Assembly (NCBI GenBank): GCA_046530785.1
Contig: JBHEQT010000005.1
Location: 62,001 to 126,000, forward strand
Length of the DNA: 64,000 bases
Origin: Arsenophonus sp046530785
Lineage (GTDB): Bacteria; Pseudomonadota; Gammaproteobacteria; Enterobacterales; Enterobacteriaceae
Direction of reading: 5' to 3'
Below the pieces are notes generated by a model. That model did not search any database, was not told where the DNA came from, and saw only the letters and a program-made list of their open reading frames with translations. The position numbers were made by a program, and so were the translations under genes. Positions 57,154 to 64,000 of the stretch are shown in pieces (position 1 is the first letter of the stretch; every line of letters begins with the position of its first letter).

Positions 57154-58696
57154 TTTGTAAGATATAATTATATCTATATTCATAAATATCTTTATTTTTA
57201 TGAAAAGTTTTAAATAAAATTTATATCTATAGGTAGAATATATTCCTTCTATTATTATAAAAATAGTGTTTTTTACTGCTTCTTTATCAAAAGAGCAGTA
57301 GCAAATATACTAAAATGGTAAAATAATCCATTTATAAAGGTATTTATAAAAATAAAAATGAGTTTTTTAACAAAATTTATTTTTATTGATAAAATTCCTT
57401 AAAAGATATTTAAAAGAAAATTTTTTCTTTTATATAGAAGAAATTTTGTTCTTCCTTTAAATTTTCAATAAAAGATATAAAAATTGATTTAGATTTTAGA
57501 GCACAAATTAAAATCACTATGAAATTTTCATCCTAGATAAAGAAGCGATTTTAGTATTAAAAGAAGGACTAAAAGGTATACAATAGATTATATACGTTAA
57601 AGTTAATATAGGTACGAAAAAGTTCTGGTATTATAGTTTTATATATCACTTCCATTTTCCGGAAAAATTCGTTGTAGTTTTTTTTGAATAACTTTTATTC
57701 TGAGATATTAAGAAATTACCTTTTTCTTTTATTTAAAATTAATAATAGTGGGAAAGAATATTATTCTAATTAACAAAATATTATATTTTTAGAGACATTG
57801 TATTTATGTAACACAACTATCATCGCTGTTTTTTATGCTTAATATTATTAGATATTTATTTAACATCTCATACAACTTTCAATATTACAAAATAATTACT
57901 TTTGAATAAGTAATTTTTCTAATAAGAAAAATTCTTGGATAATTGGAATAGATTATACTTCTATTAGTAATAGAAATATTTTTTATCTTTAAGATTGTGT
58001 AATTGTTTATAATCAAAATAAATAAAAATAATATAAATTCATTATTTTATTATATTGAATCAAGAAATAATGAACTTTGGTACCGAATAAATTTTATTCT
58101 GTAATTATCTTACAGTAATTTAGTAAATAATGTTCATAAAAATAAGAAAATAATTTTAATAAAAATTGCAAGTTTATAAAACTAAATAAGAAAAAGATGA
58201 ATATAAAGTATTAAATATAAAAAATTTTCAGTTTTTACTTTTAAATATAAAAGATTAATATCTTACTTCACCAAGGTAAATTAGCCAAAAGATTGGAAAT
58301 TGGTATTTTATATTTATAATTTTCTGTTATTTAAAATAATAAAGGATATAACTCACTTCAAAGAAGTGAGTTATAAATATAGGTATAATTTTTTATAAAG
58401 GTACTTTTAAATCTATAAAAATTTTCATTTAATGATTATTGCTTCTACGAAGATATAGATTCACTTTAGGAAAAGTAAAATAACTATTATATAATTTAGA
58501 AACTATCATAACAGTTTTATTTGTGATCTTATTTCTATAAGATTTTGTTAAATATAGCTTATATATTTTTTTAAAAAAAATCTTAATTAAAAATAAACTT
58601 ATGATTATTTAGTTTAAAATTAATAATCATTATATATTAGTATTGTATTACTATACCTAATTTAAAAATCAATGATGGTTAATAAAAGGATCTTAA
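57154..58696. other. Gene-free spacer with a strong hairpin
   Basis: About 1.5 kb with no gene between pabA and the exporter. The only clear structure is the 13-bp hairpin at 58347-58375. Confidence 0.6.
58347..58375 (+). terminator. Strong hairpin, possible terminator
   Basis: A perfect 13-bp stem (TATAACTCACTTC / GAAGTGAGTTATA) with an AAA loop and five G-C pairs, exceptional for this DNA. A run of six T begins about 13 bases later. It lies 1.2 kb after pabA and 320 bases before the exporter. Confidence 0.4.
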
Positions 58697-59296
58697 ATGA
58701 ATTATGATCTAATTTTATCTCTATTCACTTTTTTATTTATTGCTTCAATTACTCCTGGTCCAAATAATTTATTGTTTACATCATCAGGTGCTCAATATGG
58801 TTTATGGAATTCAATACCTTTAATGTTTGGTATAATATTAGGTATTCAGATCATTCTATTTATTTCTGCTGCTAGTTTTTCTGTTTTTTTATTTTCACCG
58901 AAATTACAAATTACAATGAAAATTATTGGAAGTTTTTATTTATTATGGATCGCTTGGAAACTTGTGACATCCCACTATGTGCAGATTAATAGAAAGACTC
59001 AAGTAGTTAAATCAATTAAATGGTATCAAGGAACTTTATTGCAATTTCTGAATCCTAAATCATGGATGATCGTGTTAGGAGCAGTTAGTAGTTATAGTAC
59101 TTCTGATAATTATATCAATTCAATCTTGATTATAACTTTTGTTATGTTTATTGTTAATTTAATCGGTAGTTTTATTTGGATTAGTTTTGGTTCGTTAATT
59201 AACATTCTTCTTTTTCGTAGAGAGAATTCTTGTTTTATTTTTAATCTTACAATGAGTATTTTTACACTTTCCTCTATCCCTTTTATTTGGTTGTAA
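58697..59296 (+). CDS. LysE/RhtB-family amino-acid exporter
   Basis: Predicted inner-membrane exporter of amino acids or related metabolites. The hallmark TPGPNN sits at about residues 19-24 after the first helix, and five or six hydrophobic segments cover the 199 residues, the usual family length (about 195-210). A conserved LQFLNPKSWMIVLGAVSSY segment begins the fourth helix. AAGGA lies about 7 bases before the ATG. Family membership is clear, but which member (EamB-, RhtB- or LeuE-like) and which substrate cannot be told from sequence. The polar loop around 95-105 is short. No neighbour indicates substrate. It is the last gene on the right of the window. Confidence 0.85.
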   Translation: MNYDLILSLFTFLFIASITPGPNNLLFTSSGAQYGLWNSIPLMFGIILGIQIILFISAASFSVFLFSPKLQITMKIIGSFYLLWIAWKLVTSHYVQINRKTQVVKSIKWYQGTLLQFLNPKSWMIVLGAVSSYSTSDNYINSILIITFVMFIVNLIGSFIWISFGSLINILLFRRENSCFIFNLTMSIFTLSSIPFIWL

Positions 59297-62200
59297 TATT
59301 GATATTAAAAAAATTTAGTTTTTACAATGAATTTAAATGGAATTCTTATTAGAGTAGAAATAAGTAAATTATAATTAAATAAATAAATCAAATACATAAG
59401 TATATTATTAAAATAGTTATTGTAAAACTTCATTGATAAAATTAGAAGTTAATTTTGATTGAAAATTAAAATTGGAGACTAATTGTTAGTTTCGATAAGG
59501 TAATTACTGAATAAACTCCATCCAAACTACCTCCTTCCGACCTAGGATAAGTAATTATAAAAGAGGTTTAACTCGTTTAGTAAAGATCCAGGTATACAGA
59601 TTAAAAGTTAGTAATACATAATAAACTTGTTATAAATGCTTCGTGTATCTAATTATAAAAGTAAGAATTTTAACTATTTTTGATATATTTTGTGCTAATT
59701 TATATAAATCTTACTTTAATCTATAAAACTCATAGATAAATATCTAAATGCTTTTGAGATTAATATAATACTAGTATTTAGTAGTATTTATATAACTGAT
59801 CGAATTCTCTCGATTAATATTAGACTGAATATTGTTGACTAGTTATTTTATTAAACAAAAATAACATCTATTATTCAGATAGAAATTTAGTATTAAATAT
59901 TAAAAATATTTAAAAACTTCTTATTATAGAAGAGATATTTATATATTTTCTTAAAAATAAAAAATTTATTTTTGAAATTTAATATTATTTAATAAAAAAA
60001 TTTTCAAACGTAAAATAAAATAAAAATGTCAATAGTTATATTTTAATTATTCACAATTGTTCTCACACATTAATTTTTCTACTACAATCAAACTAAAAAT
60101 ATTTAAAAATAAATTATCAGAAAAGATATTTAATTATGAATTATAAATTAATTTATTAGATTATGAAAATTAACCGATAACCAAAGATTGATAATTCTAT
60201 TTATTTCCAATCCATAATTGATAATAGTATCCTCCCCTTTTTACTTTAAAAGAAAAATTTAACATTCAAAATGAGGCATATGAATTTTTTAATTGAATAT
60301 ATTAAAACTATAGAAAATATTATTTTGAAAAAATGTTAGTAGATATCTTCATCATAAAAAAGATTAAATTCTTCATATATATAAATTATATTTACATAAA
60401 AATCATGGATAATCAACAAAATTAAATGATGTAGAGAAGATAGTTGATATTATCTAAAATATTCTTACTATTAATTTTAATAATAAATCTTATTCTTTTC
60501 AGTTAGTGAAAAGAACCCCATCATAATAATTTAGTTAAATAGAAAAAGCTAATCTTTTAAATAATAAAGGAAGCTGAATAGCTTTACATTTAGGTAAGTT
60601 ATTAACTATTAATTGTTAATTATATCAAAGTAAGTAATAAAAGAGAAAAATTTTAAAGAGAATGATTCAGTAGGACTAGGAAACTTCAATATTAGATAAA
60701 TATGATAAATTAAGTAATTGATATTGTTAAAAACGAAATATCGATTCATATTAAAACTAATAAAAGTGTAGAAAGATAATATTGAGTTTTAGTTTTAAAA
60801 AGAGAAAATCTTTTAAGATGGTTAAATCATATAAGAGTATAGGTTCTACTATATATATTAGATTAAAATATAGAAAGTATGAGGTAAGGAAAGAAATTAT
60901 AAAAATTTAATAAAAATTGAAACTTTCTCTGTAAACTTATCCTGAAGATAACAAAGAAGAAGTGTTAGAAAAAACGAGCTTCGATTTTAATAAATTTATC
61001 GGTTTATTAAATATCATAATGTTGATATCTGAATAATCAAAAAAAATCTATCTAAATTTTAGAGTGCAATATATTATAAAATTAATAAATATTTTAGATA
61101 ATCATAAAATAGATAGAATCAGAAAAAAAGGTTTAATAAAAATATCTACATTAATGAGATAATAAAATAAAAAATTTCTATAAAAGAAAAACATCAGCAA
61201 TAAAAATAGAACAAAATGATGTAGTATTTTTGTTAAATAAAATTTAACTTTAAATTTAAGTAAAAAAAGAGATACCAATTAGAAATAATAATCAATTCAC
61301 ATAATAATTATATAAATAACGTTTTCAAGAATAAAGTGTGATTATTGAACTTAAGTATTATACCTTAAAGTTAATAAGAATAATTTTACATAATTTACTT
61401 TATAACTAAAATATTACAGATAAAAACGAATAAAATATTAATAATGTTAAGATTAAAAGAATTAATAGTATCATTATAAAGTATTTATACTGAAGAAAAT
61501 TTATTATTATATTCGGAATATGTATTCCATTATTAAAATAACTTAGCAATAGATTTATTATAATAAGTGAACCATTAGAATTTTAAATTCTAATAATTTA
61601 AAATTATTAGAAAATTATATAGATCATTACAATGATAGAAATATAAAACATTAAGTAAAAATATATTTTTTAAAATAATTAAGAAAAATAATAAAATTAT
61701 TTTCGTTAATATTTCAAAAAAAATAATAAATTAATCGAAATAAAACTCTCTATAAGTAAGGTGCATAATGGTAAAAATTGGATAAAATTTAATAAATTTC
61801 AGTGAATTTTTTAATTTTCAATTGTTTTATGCTGTCAATAAAAATTTTGTAACTCATTGTTATTTTATAACATCATTTTATTTCAGTTTTCTTTGATAAT
61901 AAATTGATTTATTTTTCTCTTGATTTAAACATTATCAAAAATTTAATATAATTTGTTCTTTCACTGTTTTTAATAATTCTTATGATACTAAGATCTTTTT
62001 GAAATAATTTTGTTAATAATCATATTTAGTAATATGTTATGTATTATTGTATTGTTTATTTTTATACTTTAAATAGTATTTTTATCTTTTCCAATAATTA
62101 ACAATATCCTTTCTGAGAATTTTATTAATTTTTAAAATGATTTCTTTTAAAAGAAACATTGTGATGCCTCTCCCAGTATCCTATTTTAGGGATAAAGATT

Positions 62201-64000
62201 TCCTCTCACAAAAATATTATTATCATTAGATAGAATTTGTTTAATTTATTTAAAGAATTAAAATAACTAAAAATCATAATGATTATAATTTTATAATACT
62301 TCTTTATAGTAAATTATATACTTATCTTTTCTTTTTTATTCTTAATTACGTTCTATTGGTGGAGCCATGACAATATGTTATTATCAATTAATAATTTTGC
62401 ATTTCTTTCTAACTATAAAATTAATTTACTGGATATATTGAGATTCTGGATATTATGAAATTTTTAGTAATCAGTATATTAAATATTATTTTTCGGATAT
62501 ATTATTTTTTCTTTGTAAAAACATAAATTACTTTAGTATCGATGATTGATATCATTTCAATAATTAAATATATATTGTTTTACTGTTAAAACTATAACTA
62601 AGAGATAGAAAAATAGAGTTTTATTGTTTTAAGCATGGGTTTCATAATTAAAAATTTAAATTTATCAATGGATATATGAATTTATTTTATTTAAATCATA
62701 GAAGAAAAATTCTATTTTTAGTATTTGTTTATATGTGTAAATAAAATTTTAAGATAGATTTTTCTATCTTATCTAGATGGGGGATTTCTATTATTCTTTT
62801 GAAATTAATAGGTATTATTTAGATAATTAATTTTTCTTTTTAATAATATTTCCTGTTTAGATGGTTATAAAAGGAAAATTTTCAAGGTTATTATTTTAAT
62901 GCAATGAATTATAATTTCAGTAATAAAGTTGAGAATATCATTAACATTATATGGTCTATTATTCATCAGTTGTAGGTTCGGGATATATTTGTGGAAAATT
63001 TTAATTGAAGTTAAAAGATTTAAGATCATTAATAAAAATTGTAAATTAATTTCAACATTTTATGATTTAAAGAAAACTTTCATGTTAATCAGTTATTAAA
63101 ATTATTAATATATTTTACGAATGAGAAAGAAGTGAATATAATTTTTCATTTTTATTTAAAATGTTCCTAAATATTCTAAGAAGTATTAGAAATAATGTAA
63201 GAAAATTAATCATTATATTGAAGAATAGGATAATTTATTAAAGATGAGTGAGTAATAGATATTTTTATCTTCCTGTTTAATTATTTTTTAACGTATTTAA
63301 TACATCTTATTTTTTGATTAAAAAACTATTTTTACATTTAAATAATAAATAAGAGAAATAAGAAAATAAGAGAAAAGATTAACAATAACATTATTCTTAT
63401 TAATTATAATAATATTAAGTTTAATCTATTTTTGAGTAAAATTTTTATATTTTATGTTAGTTAACAGGAGATCAAAATAAAGATCTCTACCTTTATTTTA
63501 AAAAAATAAAAAGTGATTATTTATATTAAAAATATAATAATAAATAATTTATTTATAGATGTAAAACAAATTAATTGTTATTAAATTTTATGAAATAGGT
63601 TGTTCTTAAAGAACACTGATCTTAAATTACTTATTATTTGATAAACAAGGAATCGTAATCAAATAGATATGAATAAACTTATATAAAACTATTCATTAAT
63701 CAAATCTATATAAAGGATAATTTAATACTTATTGCATAAAAAATTAATTAAAAAAAATTTCTCTTTATAGAGAGATAAAATGAATTAATTATTAGGTTTT
63801 TAATAAATTTTTCTATATTAAATAATAATTTATAAGAATTATGGATTATTAGAATTGATAGTTGATTAAATTAGTAATAAAATATCTCCATTATAATTTA
63901 ATAATAAAAAAATTACTATCTTAGTTGAATTATAAATCATTATAATTAGATAACAAGAGTCCTATAACAAGTATTTAAAAAAATTTAAATCACTATTTTA
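59297..64000. other. Gene-free AT-rich block, 4.7 kb, to the window end
   Basis: No frame with family motifs on either strand. Short hairpins of the CTTTTC...GAAAAG type (60497-60515) and AAGATAGA/TCTATCTT (62751-62770) are the only structures noted. No rRNA, tRNA or mobile element was seen. Confidence 0.65.

Noticed and set aside
1..64000. CRISPR array, restriction-modification, toxin-antitoxin or secretion genes
   Set aside because: No regularly spaced short repeats and no protein with such motifs was found on either strand.

Overview
The window looks like a piece of a highly eroded chromosome from a gammaproteobacterium of the Enterobacterales type, most likely a host-restricted insect symbiont. 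Every recognisable protein is most like its E. coli-type counterpart, several proteins have almost exactly the E. coli length, and local gene clusters (ftsN-hslV-hslU, priA/rpmE, gmk-rpoZ-spoT, glyQ-glyS, dsbA-polA-engB) follow the enterobacterial order. Base composition is extremely AT-rich, and only about 20 kb of the 64 kb (my sum of the gene lengths below, about 31%) encodes anything recognisable. The remainder is gene-free AT-rich DNA in blocks of up to 7 kb. I cannot name the genus from the sequence alone; Serratia symbiotica-, Arsenophonus- or Sodalis-type symbionts are all conceivable.

Layout. 1-639: 3' end of carB. 4603-7343 (-): ftsN-hslV-hslU, with a sigma-32-like heat-shock promoter overlapping the ftsN stop. 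10003-12506 (-): tpiA and fpr. 18510-20703 (-): priA, frameshifted at a 10-A tract, divergent from rpmE (+). 22033-23598 (+): metL reduced to its aspartokinase half. 29982-33063 (-): gmk-rpoZ-spoT, with spoT frameshifted at two 7-A tracts. 40152-43142 (+): glyQ-glyS. 45747-45823 (+): tRNA-Pro(UGG) with a clear sigma-70 promoter. 50392-54136 (+): dsbA and polA. 54531-55154 (-): engB. 56578-57153 (+): pabA. 58697-59296 (+): a LysE/RhtB-family exporter. The last 4.7 kb contains no gene.

Functions. The retained genes are mostly housekeeping: translation (glyQS, rpmE, tRNA-Pro), transcription (rpoZ), replication and repair (polA, priA), division (ftsN, engB as a ribosome-assembly GTPase), proteolysis (hslUV), periplasmic disulfide formation (dsbA), nucleotide and folate precursors (carB, gmk, pabA), central metabolism (tpiA, fpr) and aspartokinase for the lysine/diaminopimelate branch. 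Decay shows at several levels. Frameshifts lie in poly-A tracts. PolA lacks two of its proofreading metal ligands. PriA has altered helicase motifs. RpoZ and FtsN are shortened, RpmE is extended, and the homoserine dehydrogenase half of MetL is gone.

The most unusual non-gene signal is a dispersed repeat of about 0.5-0.8 kb with at least four same-strand copies. Two old copies flank tpiA-fpr, and two young, nearly identical copies flank spoT-rpoZ-gmk. There are also several long perfect palindromes and a few strong hairpins in otherwise empty DNA. I did not find a phage, IS transposase, CRISPR array, secretion system or other new multi-gene system.
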